From contig NZ_CP166919.1 in assembly GCF_041379765.1 (NCBI RefSeq), forward strand, positions 62,001 to 126,000: a stretch of DNA of 64,000 nt. The letters run 5' to 3'. Origin of the DNA: Thalassotalea sp. Sam97. Lineage in GTDB: Bacteria; Pseudomonadota; Gammaproteobacteria; Enterobacterales; Alteromonadaceae. The position numbers and the translations under genes are program-made. Positions 36,818 to 46,066 of this stretch are shown in pieces; within the stretch, counting starts at the first letter, position 1; each line of letters starts with the position of its first letter. The notes beneath the pieces are model-generated. The model was not told where the DNA came from, did no database searches, and saw nothing but the letters and a program-made list of their open reading frames with translations.

Positions 36818-38260
36818 ATGAGCGAAGACAACAAACCTGCAAAACCGGTCCAAAAAATTATTCCTGTCAAAAATATTAAAGTTGATAAGGGATCAGCTGC
36901 GGCGGTTGAATATAAACCGCGTGATCAAATTTATGTCCGTAAAGTTGAGGGTGTTTTTCAGCGTTTACGTCGTTATATGAATCTTTTCTTCTTTTTCATC
37001 TTTGCTGGTATTCCTTGGCTGCAATTTAATTCACAACAAGCTGTGCTATTTGATATTGGTGAGCAGCGTTTTAATATTTTTGGTCTTACATTATGGCCGC
37101 AAGACCTAACTCTATTGGCTTGGATTTTTATCATCGGTGCATTTGCCTTATTTTTTGTCACCACCTTTTTAGGTCGTGTATGGTGTGGTTACTTGTGCCC
37201 GCAAACGGTCTGGACGTTTATTTTTATTTGGTTTGAAGAAAAAATAGAGGGCAGTGCTAACAAGCGGAAAAAGCTTGATCAAAAACCAATGGATGTTGAT
37301 AAGTTTTGGCGCAAAACCGCTAAACACAGTTGCTGGATTATGTTTTCGTTATTTACGGCTATCACCTTTGTTGGCTATTTCACGCCAATCCGTGATTTGG
37401 TGGTGGATTTCTTTACCTTTAAAGCCAGTATTATGGCGACTGCCGTTATCTTATTCTTCACGTTTTGTACCTACGGCAATGCCGGATGGATGCGTGAAGT
37501 TATGTGTTTACACATGTGCCCATATGCTCGTTTTCAGTCGGCGATGTTTGATCAGGACACGCTAACGGTATCATACGATGCTGCACGTGGAGAGTCGCGC
37601 GGGCCACGTGGGCGCAAAGCCGATCCTAAACAGCTTGGTCTTGGCGATTGTATTGATTGTAATTTGTGTGTTGAAGTTTGCCCTACCGGCATTGATATTC
37701 GCAATGGCTTACAGTATGAGTGCATTAACTGTGGTGCGTGTGTCGATGCGTGTAATGGCGTGATGGAGCGCATGAACTACGCGCCTAACTTAATTAGTTA
37801 TACGACAGAAACCCGCTTACAAGGCAAAACTGTGCATATTCTCCGACCTAAGTTGTTCATGTATGCGCTGGTTATGGTGGTGATGTGTGGCTTGTTGGTG
37901 AATGAGTTGGTGACGCGAGTGCCTGTACAATTGGATATTATTCGTGACCGCAATGCGTTATCTCGCGAGAATATCGATGGCTATATCGAAAATGTTTATA
38001 CCTTAAAAATTCTTAATAAATCACAAATTGACGCAACCTACCGTATTCGTGCCCAAGGCTTGCCGGAGCACCAATGGCAAGGGCAACAAACGGTTGAGGT
38101 AAAAGCAGCAGACATAGAAACAGTCACCATATCGTTAGCGATAGATCCCTACGAGTTGAAGCAGTTTAAAACCGATATGTCATTTGTTGTTGAGCAAATA
38201 CAGCCACAAGACGATGCGGTACGTATTTCTCAAAACAGTGTCTTTTTTAATAAACGCTAA
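36818..38260 (+). CDS. ccoG: Cytochrome c oxidase accessory protein CcoG (RdxA/FixG)
   Basis: About 480 residues. It has several membrane segments (about 45-65, 95-120, 165-190, 200-225, and one near 345), a NosR/NapH-like WCGYLCPQTVW loop, and a double ferredoxin cluster CIDCNLCVEVCPTG ... CINCGACVDAC at about 280-315. A periplasmic Ig-like C-terminal domain follows. CcoG reduces copper for the biogenesis of cbb3 oxidase. No ccoNOP genes are present here. The ATG at 36818 is preceded by GGGA; the stop overlaps the srkA start by one base. Confidence 0.93.
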   Translation: MSEDNKPAKPVQKIIPVKNIKVDKGSAAAVEYKPRDQIYVRKVEGVFQRLRRYMNLFFFFIFAGIPWLQFNSQQAVLFDIGEQRFNIFGLTLWPQDLTLLAWIFIIGAFALFFVTTFLGRVWCGYLCPQTVWTFIFIWFEEKIEGSANKRKKLDQKPMDVDKFWRKTAKHSCWIMFSLFTAITFVGYFTPIRDLVVDFFTFKASIMATAVILFFTFCTYGNAGWMREVMCLHMCPYARFQSAMFDQDTLTVSYDAARGESRGPRGRKADPKQLGLGDCIDCNLCVEVCPTGIDIRNGLQYECINCGACVDACNGVMERMNYAPNLISYTTETRLQGKTVHILRPKLFMYALVMVVMCGLLVNELVTRVPVQLDIIRDRNALSRENIDGYIENVYTLKILNKSQIDATYRIRAQGLPEHQWQGQQTVEVKAADIETVTISLAIDPYELKQFKTDMSFVVEQIQPQDDAVRISQNSVFFNKR

Positions 38261-39237
38261 TGACAGATTTTACTTTTTCCAAGCTCTCTCCTGAGTGCAT
38301 TATCGACGCTCTTGAAGCACATGGCTTTTATGTTGCTTCAGGGCTATTACCACTGAATAGTTATGAAAATCGGGTATACCAATTTCATGACGATGACCGC
38401 ATAAAGTATGTGACTAAATTCTACCGGCCACAACGCTGGACAAAGTCGCAAATTATCGAAGAGCACCTGTTTGCTCTCGAGCTTGCTGATGCTGAAGTGC
38501 CTGTTGTTGCGCCTATCGTTCGCGATGGACGTTCGTTATTTGAATACAATGGCTTTTATTTCGCGGTATTCCCATGTCGAGGCGGCCGTATTTTTGAAGT
38601 GGACAATTTAGACCAGCTTGAATGGATGGGGCGATTTTTAGGGCGCATACATGCGGTTGCGAGTAAGCAAAACTTTATTCATCGGCCAACATTTAGCTGT
38701 CAAGAAATGTTAGTTGATGCGCGGCAAACTTTATTGTCTGCCGAAATTAGTTCTACCCTACAGACGCCTTTTTTTACTGTTTTAGATCAAGTCATTGACC
38801 TGACACAGCAACAATATAACCCAAGCAAACTAATGCGCTTACACGGTGATTGTCATGCCGGCAACATTTTATGGACGGATGCTGGGCCGCACTTTGTTGA
38901 CTTAGACGATTGTCGCATGGGACCCGCGGTACAAGACATATGGATGATGCTTAGCGGCGAACGTGCTAACAAATTGTTACAACTTGATACCTTGCTGCTT
39001 GGCTATGAAGAGTTTTTTTCATTTGAACATCATGAGCTTTCATTGATAGAATCGATGCGTTCAATGCGATTAGTTAACTATATGGCTTGGTTAACAAAGC
39101 GCTGGCAAGATCCTGCATTTCCAAGAAACTTCCCTTGGTTTAATACCGAAAAATATTGGGAACAACAAATACTGGCACTGAAAGAACAGTATGCGGCAAT
39201 GCATGAACCGGCGTTAACTTTGAACCAAGCATTTTAA
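38260..39237 (+). CDS. srkA: Stress response serine/threonine protein kinase SrkA (YihE/RdoA)
   Basis: A 325-residue atypical kinase of the APH/choline-kinase fold. The HRD-like LHGDCHAGNILW and metal-binding FVDLDDCRMGP motifs lie near 205 and 225, and the N-terminal LPLNSYENRVYQF binds ATP. E. coli SrkA protects against cell death under stress and is co-transcribed with dsbA, as is possible here (41 bases to dsbA). It overlaps ccoG, so ccoG-srkA-dsbA may be one transcript ending at a clear terminator. Confidence 0.94.
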   Translation: MTDFTFSKLSPECIIDALEAHGFYVASGLLPLNSYENRVYQFHDDDRIKYVTKFYRPQRWTKSQIIEEHLFALELADAEVPVVAPIVRDGRSLFEYNGFYFAVFPCRGGRIFEVDNLDQLEWMGRFLGRIHAVASKQNFIHRPTFSCQEMLVDARQTLLSAEISSTLQTPFFTVLDQVIDLTQQQYNPSKLMRLHGDCHAGNILWTDAGPHFVDLDDCRMGPAVQDIWMMLSGERANKLLQLDTLLLGYEEFFSFEHHELSLIESMRSMRLVNYMAWLTKRWQDPAFPRNFPWFNTEKYWEQQILALKEQYAAMHEPALTLNQAF

Positions 39238-39277
39238 TTGTGGTCATAGCGCACATGTTTTTATAGGAAATCCAATA

Positions 39278-39916
39278 ATGAAAAAATTAATCTCTACTTT
39301 TTTGCTAACCTTGTTGTTACCAATTGCTGCGCATGCCGCAGATTATAAAGAAGGTAAGCACTACACCGTTGTCAACGATACTCTGACTAAAAAGCCAGAA
39401 GTTCGCGAGTTTTTCTCGTTTTATTGCCCACACTGTATGCGCTTTGAACCGTTCATGAAAGATTTGGCAAAGTCTCTACCAGAAGGCGTTAGCTTTGAAA
39501 AGAACCACGTAGATTTTTTACGTGCAGCAAGCCCAGAGGTACAGTTTGAAATCACCAAAGCGATGATTGTTGCAGAGCAATTACCACAAGCAGACAGCCT
39601 TGTTGCCGCAATGTTTGATGCTATTCAAGTTCAACGCAAACCTCTTGCATCGCAAGCTGAGTTGCGAGAGCTGTTCACTAAGCAAGGCGTTGATGGTGAA
39701 AAATTCGATAAGTTAATGAAAAGTTTTGGTGTTAACTCAAAAGCAAAGCATATGAAGAAATTGCAAGAACAGTACACTAAAAAGCGTGCCTTAACGGGGG
39801 TGCCAACCATCATTGTTAATGGTAAATATCGCGTCAATGCTAGCGAATTAAACCGCGAAGCATTCTTAGATGATTACAAGAACATTGTTCTATACTTGCT
39901 TACGCTAAAATCATAA
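39278..39916 (+). CDS. dsbA: Thiol:disulfide interchange protein DsbA
   Basis: A 212-residue periplasmic oxidase of thiols. The signal peptide is about 20 residues (MKKLISTFLLTLLLPIAAHA). The thioredoxin fold has the active site CPHC (C50-C53) and the cis-Pro loop GVPTII. It introduces disulfides into exported proteins and is reoxidised by DsbB, encoded elsewhere. AGGAAA precedes the ATG. It follows srkA as in E. coli. Confidence 0.97.
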   Translation: MKKLISTFLLTLLLPIAAHAADYKEGKHYTVVNDTLTKKPEVREFFSFYCPHCMRFEPFMKDLAKSLPEGVSFEKNHVDFLRAASPEVQFEITKAMIVAEQLPQADSLVAAMFDAIQVQRKPLASQAELRELFTKQGVDGEKFDKLMKSFGVNSKAKHMKKLQEQYTKKRALTGVPTIIVNGKYRVNASELNREAFLDDYKNIVLYLLTLKS

Positions 39917-39969
39917 ATCAAAGGCTTTGATCACCACGACGTGTAATGTGTTGCGTGTTAATGTTATCT

Positions 39970-39997
39970 AAGGGGCTAGTTAGCCCCTTATTTTTTA
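39970..39997 (+). terminator. Rho-independent terminator after dsbA
   Basis: Stem AAGGGGCTA 39970-39978 pairs with TAGCCCCTT 39981-39989, with a two-base nominal loop and a following T tract to 39997. It lies 53 bases past the dsbA stop. Confidence 0.88.
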
Positions 39998-40044
39998 CCC
40001 GCTATGTGGCAACTATTATAGAGTGTCTAATGGCTTAGATGAGT

Positions 40045-40473
40045 TCAACACCACGAGCGGCGTTTACCACCTTGGTATGTGTAACCGTAACCGGCTTTTG
40101 TCAGTAATAGCGCAAGATTATTGCCGTCAACATAGACATCAGCAAGTAAACGAAAGTACTTACCGCGCCCTATATTGCGCAGTTCAATACGTTGCGCTTG
40201 TTCAAGTTGCTGTTGACTGAATAGCTTAGCCTTTTTCGCCAAATGCTTTTCTTGTGGGCATTTTCCTCGAAGCTCTGGAGTATCGACACCTTTTATTCGT
40301 ATTGGCGTATTTTCACCAATGATTTGTGGCCAACCAACAATGTTGGCTCGAAAGGTATCGCCATCGTAAACACTGACCAATAATACATTGGCGACATTGC
40401 CATATTCTTTACCATGACTATGACCCGAATAAGCGGCAATAAAGAAACTACAAATAAAATATAAATACGGCAT
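40045..40473 (-). CDS. Secreted thermonuclease-like (SNase) protein
   Basis: About 142 residues from ATG 40473, with a hydrophobic N-terminal signal (PYLYFICSFFIAAYSG). An SNase-like OB fold follows: SVYDGDTFRANI, then IRIKGVDTPELRG, and Tyr-Arg-rich AGYGYTYQGGKRRSWC at the end. The residues corresponding to the catalytic Asp, Arg and Glu of staphylococcal nuclease are partly visible (DGDTF, GVDTPELR, GRGKYFRLLADV). It should degrade nucleic acid outside the inner membrane. It lies 29 bases behind the SSB-like gene on the same strand. Confidence 0.85.
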   Translation of the reverse strand: MPYLYFICSFFIAAYSGHSHGKEYGNVANVLLVSVYDGDTFRANIVGWPQIIGENTPIRIKGVDTPELRGKCPQEKHLAKKAKLFSQQQLEQAQRIELRNIGRGKYFRLLADVYVDGNNLALLLTKAGYGYTYQGGKRRSWC

Positions 40474-40502
40474 AGACAATGGTGGGTTCGTTGTGTTGAG
40501 CG

Positions 40503-41180
40503 TTATCCGTTAGCGGGGCAAATAATGATTTTTTTCGCGTCAATAAATTGTTGTCGTTTATTATTTGCAAGGTAACTTAGAGAACCCTCTACGAGCAACT
40601 GATCGCCTACGCTTGCTTTGTTGTAAAAGTATTCTGCAGGTCGTCCCCAAAGGTGCACTAACCGTTCAATTCGCTGACCAGCGACTCGGTGCTCAGTATC
40701 ACCAAAACCTGATGCATTAATCGTTACGTTGAATTCTACAAGTGGGGTGTTGTTTTCTGTGTGAACAAGCTTTACATCGTTTTGCAGTGTTGCTTGGCAG
40801 ATAAGTTGGTTTACCGAATTGTGAACACCTTTGCCTAATAAAGACAATGATTGCACTTGCACAAAGTCTTTGCTTAGCTTAGTACTGGTCGTTAGCGCAC
40901 CATGAATTAATACCAGTTGCCCTTTGTTGGCATATAAAAATTGGTCTTCAACATGCGCTCCTTCAAAATGACAAGGATGGTAGCTTGTCCAATCTTTATA
41001 AGAGCTAGTTTTTTTATCGAACCATGAGTGATTAGTGGCGATGACAAATTCAGCGACCGGCACGACAGGGTTGGCACGGTAACGAATCTCTGGCTTGGCA
41101 ACGAGGTTACCAGCTAGTAGTACGTGACATTGCTGTTTTTTTTCTGGTTTCTTGTCTATAGGGCGTAAGGTCTCAGACAT
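40503..41180 (-). CDS. Double OB-fold single-stranded-DNA-binding-like protein
   Basis: A 225-residue protein with two SSB-like domains. Domain 1 (about 17-110) has HVLLAGNLVAKPEIRY and ATNHSWFDK, and domain 2 (about 122-220) has LICQATLQNDVKLV, VEFNVTINAS, ERLVHLWGRPAEYF and LLVEGSLSYL. Ordinary bacterial SSB has one domain per chain and an acidic C-terminal tail ending in DDDIPF; here the C-terminus (KKIIICPANG) is basic and lacks that tail, so recruitment of SSB partner proteins is not expected. The cognate housekeeping ssb must be elsewhere. A role in DNA handling near the nuclease gene is only an inference. Confidence 0.75.
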   Translation of the reverse strand: MSETLRPIDKKPEKKQQCHVLLAGNLVAKPEIRYRANPVVPVAEFVIATNHSWFDKKTSSYKDWTSYHPCHFEGAHVEDQFLYANKGQLVLIHGALTTSTKLSKDFVQVQSLSLLGKGVHNSVNQLICQATLQNDVKLVHTENNTPLVEFNVTINASGFGDTEHRVAGQRIERLVHLWGRPAEYFYNKASVGDQLLVEGSLSYLANNKRQQFIDAKKIIICPANG

Positions 41181-41269
41181 AATACTAGAGTGTCAGGTAA
41201 AGAAAATATCATATGCGAAATCGCTCGCTTCGCCAACACTTAAAGTTTATCCACAGATCGCGGTTCCCT

Positions 41270-42295
41270 TTACTTGTTATATGCGTAGTGCTCTTCAAGC
41301 ATTTTGTCGATCATTAATTTACCAAAATTTTGCTTGTAATGAGCTGGCTCCCAAAAGTATTGATGATTGTTGTTATCATCTAACACGTTAGAAAGCTCTT
41401 TGGCTAATTCGGTGAAATCATAAAAGTGGCAATTTTCCGCGATATTATTTTTGAGTAGTTGTCGCCAATCTTCAAATGCATTGGTTAATGCTAAGTTATC
41501 GATAACCTGATAATAATCCCGATGGTAACCGTTGATGAATACGAAGATTTGCGCTTTTTCATGTTTTTCTATAAATCGTTGTAAAACGTGATAGTCACTG
41601 TTGGGGTTCAGGTGTTGGAATTCGCCATACCAAGTCCGTTGTCGAATCTGTTTATACAATGCGTCTATCTTTTGCTGAAATAACACTTGTTCTCCTTCAT
41701 ATTTGAGCACGGGTAAGAAATCCAATGCAGGGTTAAACCCGTTGCTCATTCGATTTGAGTATTGTTTATCTTGTTGAAGAGTAGTGTTTAATGATGCGAT
41801 TAGTGCATCAAGGGAAAATATTGCTGCGAGCTTATCGGTGATTTCGTTTACTTTTAATTCTGCGTGCGTCGTGGCACGCCCAGCTGGTGGGTTCCTATGA
41901 AGAAAATCGACGAAATCTAAGGACAAAAATATATATTGCACATCATTTTCAGCCAAAACACGATCGGCATATTGCAGTTGTTTTACTATGCCAACACCAG
42001 GAAGACCAAGATTGTAAGTGTTAGCGAAGATATCTTTGGGAAAGTCTTGCGGATTAAGACCCATTTCAACACGTGAGTTACCAATAATTAAGGTATTAAT
42101 ATTATTGAAAAAGGGCTGATATAACTTGGTTGTTCTTACTCTATCTGAAATATATGGCTTAATTTTGTTAATCTTGTCGAATCGACCGATGTTAAATATA
42201 TCGAAAGGATTTATCACAATGTTAATTGTGGCGATAAGTGTCATCAATACGACAAAAGCACTAAAGAATGAAATTAAAAATTTTGACGGTGACAT
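41270..42295 (-). CDS. SGNH/AlgX-like protein, partner of the MBOAT acyltransferase
   Basis: About 341 residues from ATG 42295 (MSPSKFLISFFSAF), preceded by AAAGG; a frame to 42412 would overlap the MBOAT gene and is not needed. It has an N-terminal membrane anchor followed by a periplasmic part with TLIIGNSRVEMGL near 65 (GDS-like block with Ser) and a late WEPAHYKQNFG segment (possible catalytic His). This layout is that of DltD/AlgJ/PatB-like acyltransferases that receive acyl groups from an MBOAT and pass them to polysaccharide. It is 64 bases behind the MBOAT gene. No exact family was recognised. Confidence 0.7.
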   Translation of the reverse strand: MSPSKFLISFFSAFVVLMTLIATINIVINPFDIFNIGRFDKINKIKPYISDRVRTTKLYQPFFNNINTLIIGNSRVEMGLNPQDFPKDIFANTYNLGLPGVGIVKQLQYADRVLAENDVQYIFLSLDFVDFLHRNPPAGRATTHAELKVNEITDKLAAIFSLDALIASLNTTLQQDKQYSNRMSNGFNPALDFLPVLKYEGEQVLFQQKIDALYKQIRQRTWYGEFQHLNPNSDYHVLQRFIEKHEKAQIFVFINGYHRDYYQVIDNLALTNAFEDWRQLLKNNIAENCHFYDFTELAKELSNVLDDNNNHQYFWEPAHYKQNFGKLMIDKMLEEHYAYNK

Positions 42296-42359
42296 AACTA
42301 CCTTTAGAACTGAAAATATAAAAATTCTGAAATTTGGAGCAAGGTCAATACACCAAATG

Positions 42360-43808
42360 TCAATGCATCGAAGATAGTGCGCCAATCCTAAAATCAAGTA
42401 GGTAGCTTCCATGAGCTGTTTGTGACGTTAATTTGGCGATGATTTGGTTGCTATTCGGAGCCCCAATAGCGATTATCGTTGCAATAATAATTAGCCCCCA
42501 GGCTTTTACAAAGTTGCTACCACCGCCAAGATAGGTTGTGATGCCCATTGACTGTATCAGTTCATTAAGTGGTAGCCGTACATAGATAGCATTTGGTATC
42601 GCAACACCGTTAGCGCCAAACATGCCCATTAAAATTGATGTTGCAGTGTTAAGGTCATGGCTTCGGAAGAAAACCCAAGCAATACAGACAACAATAAATG
42701 TAACAATTAGGCTAGCTGTTCGATACACGCGGACTTTGAAAAGAGCAGGGAAAGTTCGCTCGATGAATGAACGCCAAAAATGATGAATAGACAAATATAG
42801 GCCGTGTAGTCCACCCCATAGGATAAAGTTCCAGCCAGCACCGTGCCACAAGCCTCCCAAAAGCATTGTAATCAATAAATTCCGATAGCGTTTTACTTGA
42901 CCAAACTTGTTGCCTCCTAACGGGATATATAGGTAGTCCCTTAAAAATGAAGAAAGGGTGATATGCCATCGTCGCCAAAAATCAGAGATATTGCGAGCCT
43001 TATACGGCGAGTTAAAATTGACAGGCAGAGTGAAACCAAACATATAGCCTAAGCCTATCGCCATGTCTGAGTATCCTGAAAAGTCAAAATATAACTGAAA
43101 CGTGTAGGCTAAAGTACCTTGCCATGCGCTAAGCAGAGTGATTGTTGTATCTGGATTATCAAAAACCATATTTGCATAGGGAGCGAGGCTATCTGCAATG
43201 ACCGTTTTTTTAAACAAACCAATTGAAAAAAGGCAAATTCCGGTAGCCAAATTAATCGCGCTTGTATTCGTTGTCGAGAGCGAAGTGATCTGTGGATGAA
43301 TATCCTTAAATTGCACAATTGGGCCAGCGATAAGCTGCGGGAAAAACGTCACAAATAGCATGTATTGTGCAAAGGTATGCTTTGGTGTGTTGTATCGATA
43401 GCACTCAACTAAATAAGCAATCTGTTGGAATGTAAAAAATGAAATTGCTAAAGGTAAGAAAATTTGTTCAAGGTGAATAGGTTGCTCGAGAAAAATGTTA
43501 ACTTGCTCAACAGTGAAATTGGCGTACTTAAACAGCAAAATAACAAATAAATTTAGGGCTATACCTAGAGTCGCTATGATCTTTCTATATAAGACTTGGG
43601 ATAACAGATAATTGCCTAAAGCAAAATTTATGCATATTGACAGGATTATTAGGGCGAGGTATTCGATCCGCCAGTAGCCATAAAAAAATAATGAGCAAAT
43701 CACGAGGCCGTATATAGCCCACGTCGCATTGTTCCGTAACAGAAAACGAAACAAGAAATAAGCGACAGGTAAAAACGCAAAGATGAATATATACGAATTA
43801 AATAGCAC
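42360..43808 (-). CDS. MBOAT family O-acyltransferase (AlgI/DltB-like)
   Basis: A 482-residue polytopic membrane protein of the MBOAT family, start GTG 43808 (LFNSYIFIFAFLPVAYFLF). The invariant His lies in GGLWHGAGWNFILWGGLHG near 320-335, with the upstream SDFWRRWHITLSSFLRDYLYIPLGG block. It should move acetyl (or other acyl) groups across the inner membrane for transfer to a surface glycan. Its partner is the SGNH-like protein downstream. Which glycan is modified cannot be told; polysaccharide genes lie about 8 kb away. Confidence 0.92.
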   Translation of the reverse strand: MLFNSYIFIFAFLPVAYFLFRFLLRNNATWAIYGLVICSLFFYGYWRIEYLALIILSICINFALGNYLLSQVLYRKIIATLGIALNLFVILLFKYANFTVEQVNIFLEQPIHLEQIFLPLAISFFTFQQIAYLVECYRYNTPKHTFAQYMLFVTFFPQLIAGPIVQFKDIHPQITSLSTTNTSAINLATGICLFSIGLFKKTVIADSLAPYANMVFDNPDTTITLLSAWQGTLAYTFQLYFDFSGYSDMAIGLGYMFGFTLPVNFNSPYKARNISDFWRRWHITLSSFLRDYLYIPLGGNKFGQVKRYRNLLITMLLGGLWHGAGWNFILWGGLHGLYLSIHHFWRSFIERTFPALFKVRVYRTASLIVTFIVVCIAWVFFRSHDLNTATSILMGMFGANGVAIPNAIYVRLPLNELIQSMGITTYLGGGSNFVKAWGLIIIATIIAIGAPNSNQIIAKLTSQTAHGSYLLDFRIGALSSMH

Positions 43809-44111
43809 TGTATTTTTTTTAGTATGAGCACATTTAAAGTAAGTATGTACACCAATGATGGTATTGCAAATTTATGGTGGGTTAAGGTTAAATTTCGACA
43901 AACTCACTTCAATGGAATAGATGTTAACAGCAGGGAATACTGACGAGGACTCTTTTGCTATGGCTCCTACTTGGGGTGGGAGGTACGATCAGCTGTAAAA
44001 CGGTTAATAAAACATGCTATTAACGTTGAAAAAACTTATAATGGCGAGGCTCGTTAAAAGGGGCCAAAACAAAATAGAATTATAACAAATCACTAACCAG
44101 ATGATAACAAC
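43809..44111. other. 303-base divergent region between MBOAT and SulP genes
   Basis: No gene is seen. It should contain promoters of both divergent genes; none could be assigned with confidence. Confidence 0.4.
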
Positions 44112-45752
44112 ATGTTGAATAAGCTTAGTTTTAATAATCTTAGGGGAGATTTATTTGGCGGTTTATCCGCTGCGGTGATCTCATTGCCTTTAGCACTAGC
44201 ATTCGGTGTCGCCAGTGGTGCCGGTGCTGCAGCAGGTGTTTATGGTGCTATTCTCGTTGGTTTGTTTGCGTCTTTGTTCGGTGGGACGAAAACGTTAATA
44301 TCAGAACCAACAGGTCCAATGACTGTTGTCTTTACCGTGGTGATAGCTAACATGTTAGCAGAGAACCCCGAAAATGGTTTAGCAATGGCTTTCACTGTCG
44401 TGATGCTGGCAGGTGTATTCCAAATCATATTGGCCAAGCTGAAGTTGGGTCGATACATCACTATGATGCCGTATAGTGTTGTATCAGGGTTTATGTCGGG
44501 GATCGGGTGTATATTAATTCTCATTCAGCTTGCCCCGCTGTTGGGAACGACCGCACCAGAACCAGGGGTAATGGGAACCGTTCTTCATTTACCGCAAATC
44601 TTATCGTCCATTTCATTCTCTGAATTAGCTCTATCAATACTCGCTCTAGCCATCTTATTTTTCACTCCCAAGCATGTTAAGAAAAAAGTACCACCGCAGT
44701 TAATTGCGCTCGTAGCACTTACTGTGATTGCTTATTTATTGTTTGGTGAAGATCAAATACAGCGTGTCGGTGCTATTAATATTGGCTTACCAGAGCTACA
44801 GTGGCCAACCATCGACTTGTTTCTTATTGACGACATGCTTGTTGATGCACTCATTCTTGGAACGTTAGGGTGCATCGATTCTATGTTAACCTCATTAATT
44901 GCCGATAATTTAACGAAAGAAGATCACGATTCAGACAAAGAGTTAACTGGTCAGGGGATTGGTAACTTGGTATCTGGATTATTCGGCGGTTTACCTGGTG
45001 CTGGTGCTACTATGGGGACCGTGGTAAATATCCAAACAGGTGGTCGCACAATCTTATCGGGTGTGTTCCGTGCGCTGATTTTAGCGTTAGCGGTATTCTT
45101 GCTAACAGATTTATTATCATTAATTCCTGTTGCAGTGCTAGCAGCGATAGCATTGAAAGTGGGCTTGGATATTCTTGATTGGAGTTTTATTAAACGAGCC
45201 CATAAGGTTTCCGGCCACACTGCGATGATCATGTACTTAGTCTTGATTATTACCATTTTTGTTGACTTGATTGTTGCCGTTGGTATTGGTTTGTTTATCG
45301 CCAATATTGTCACTATTGAGCGTTTAAGTGCCGCACAGCAAAGTCGTATTAAAACCATTACCACAACCGATGATGAGCTAACACTATCTGAAAGTGAACA
45401 AGCGGTATTTAATAAGTTCTCTGGTAAATTATTACTGGTTTACTTAAGTGGACCAATGATGTTTGGCTTATCTCGAGCAATGTCCCGACAGCACCGTGTG
45501 CTACCAGATTATAGTTATGTTGTTATGGACATATCAGATGTCTCATTTATCGACGATACGATCGCTTTGACATTAGAAAATGCGATTGCCGAAACTAAAG
45601 AGCATAATGTTGAGTTGCTCTTAGTGCGTCGTAGTAATGGTATTAGCTCAAAGTTAGCGAAATTAGGGATACTAGATTTAGTTCCCGATTCACATCAGTT
45701 CTCTTCACGAGCTGATGCCTTTGCTTGGTTAAATGATATTAGCGAGCAGTAA
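44112..45752 (+). CDS. SulP family anion transporter with STAS domain
   Basis: A 546-residue inner-membrane transporter. About 12-14 membrane segments fill residues 10-410, with LISEPTGPMTVVFTVVIA and the GQGIGNLVSGLFGGLPGAGATMGT signature. A C-terminal STAS domain spans about 430-540 (YVVMDISDVSFIDDTIALTLE). SulP members carry sulfate, bicarbonate or other anions. The sequence resembles BicA-like and DauA-like branches, but the substrate is not clear. It is monocistronic, with an inverted repeat just after the stop. Confidence 0.9.
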   Translation: MLNKLSFNNLRGDLFGGLSAAVISLPLALAFGVASGAGAAAGVYGAILVGLFASLFGGTKTLISEPTGPMTVVFTVVIANMLAENPENGLAMAFTVVMLAGVFQIILAKLKLGRYITMMPYSVVSGFMSGIGCILILIQLAPLLGTTAPEPGVMGTVLHLPQILSSISFSELALSILALAILFFTPKHVKKKVPPQLIALVALTVIAYLLFGEDQIQRVGAINIGLPELQWPTIDLFLIDDMLVDALILGTLGCIDSMLTSLIADNLTKEDHDSDKELTGQGIGNLVSGLFGGLPGAGATMGTVVNIQTGGRTILSGVFRALILALAVFLLTDLLSLIPVAVLAAIALKVGLDILDWSFIKRAHKVSGHTAMIMYLVLIITIFVDLIVAVGIGLFIANIVTIERLSAAQQSRIKTITTTDDELTLSESEQAVFNKFSGKLLLVYLSGPMMFGLSRAMSRQHRVLPDYSYVVMDISDVSFIDDTIALTLENAIAETKEHNVELLLVRRSNGISSKLAKLGILDLVPDSHQFSSRADAFAWLNDISEQ

Positions 45753-45760
45753 CACACTGT

Positions 45761-45796
45761 GCGATTAGCCGATGATTTAACAATTAGGCTAATCGC
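45761..45796. repeat. Perfect 10-bp inverted repeat after the SulP gene
   Basis: GCGATTAGCC (45761-45770) and GGCTAATCGC (45787-45796) are separated by 16 bases, nine bases beyond the SulP stop. No T run follows. It may stabilise the mRNA end or act as a weak terminator, or be a protein-binding dyad. Confidence 0.6.
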
Positions 45797-45991
45797 ATAC
45801 TCTCTTAAAAAAGCAACCATAGAGTGCTACTCATTAATACAAGATAAGCAATATAGCTACATCAGTAATAATTACAGCTGTGGATACCGACGTGTTGATA
45901 ATTTACGCAGCTACAAGCCTGAATGCGCGATCTTATTAATTTACGCTAGCAAATAAAATAGCAATCTAATAGAATTCAAAACAATTGGTAA

Positions 45992-46066
45992 GCTCCCGTG
46001 GTGAAATGGATATCACATGGACCTCCGGAGTCTAGGTTACAGGTTCGATTCCTGTCGGGAGCGCCA
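45992..46066 (+). tRNA. tRNA-Arg, anticodon CCG
   Basis: A complete cloverleaf. The acceptor GCTCCCG 45992-45998 pairs with CGGGAGC 46056-46062, followed by G and an encoded CCA. The D stem is GTGA/TCAC, and the anticodon stem TGGAC/GTCTA has loop CTCCGGA giving anticodon CCG (reads CGG, Arg). The T arm is CAGGTTCGATTCCTG. It stands alone between the SulP gene and the rRNA promoters. Confidence 0.95.

Noticed and set aside
45759..45956. 65-codon frame after the SulP gene
   Set aside because: It has no ribosome-binding site, spans the inverted repeat and matches no family.
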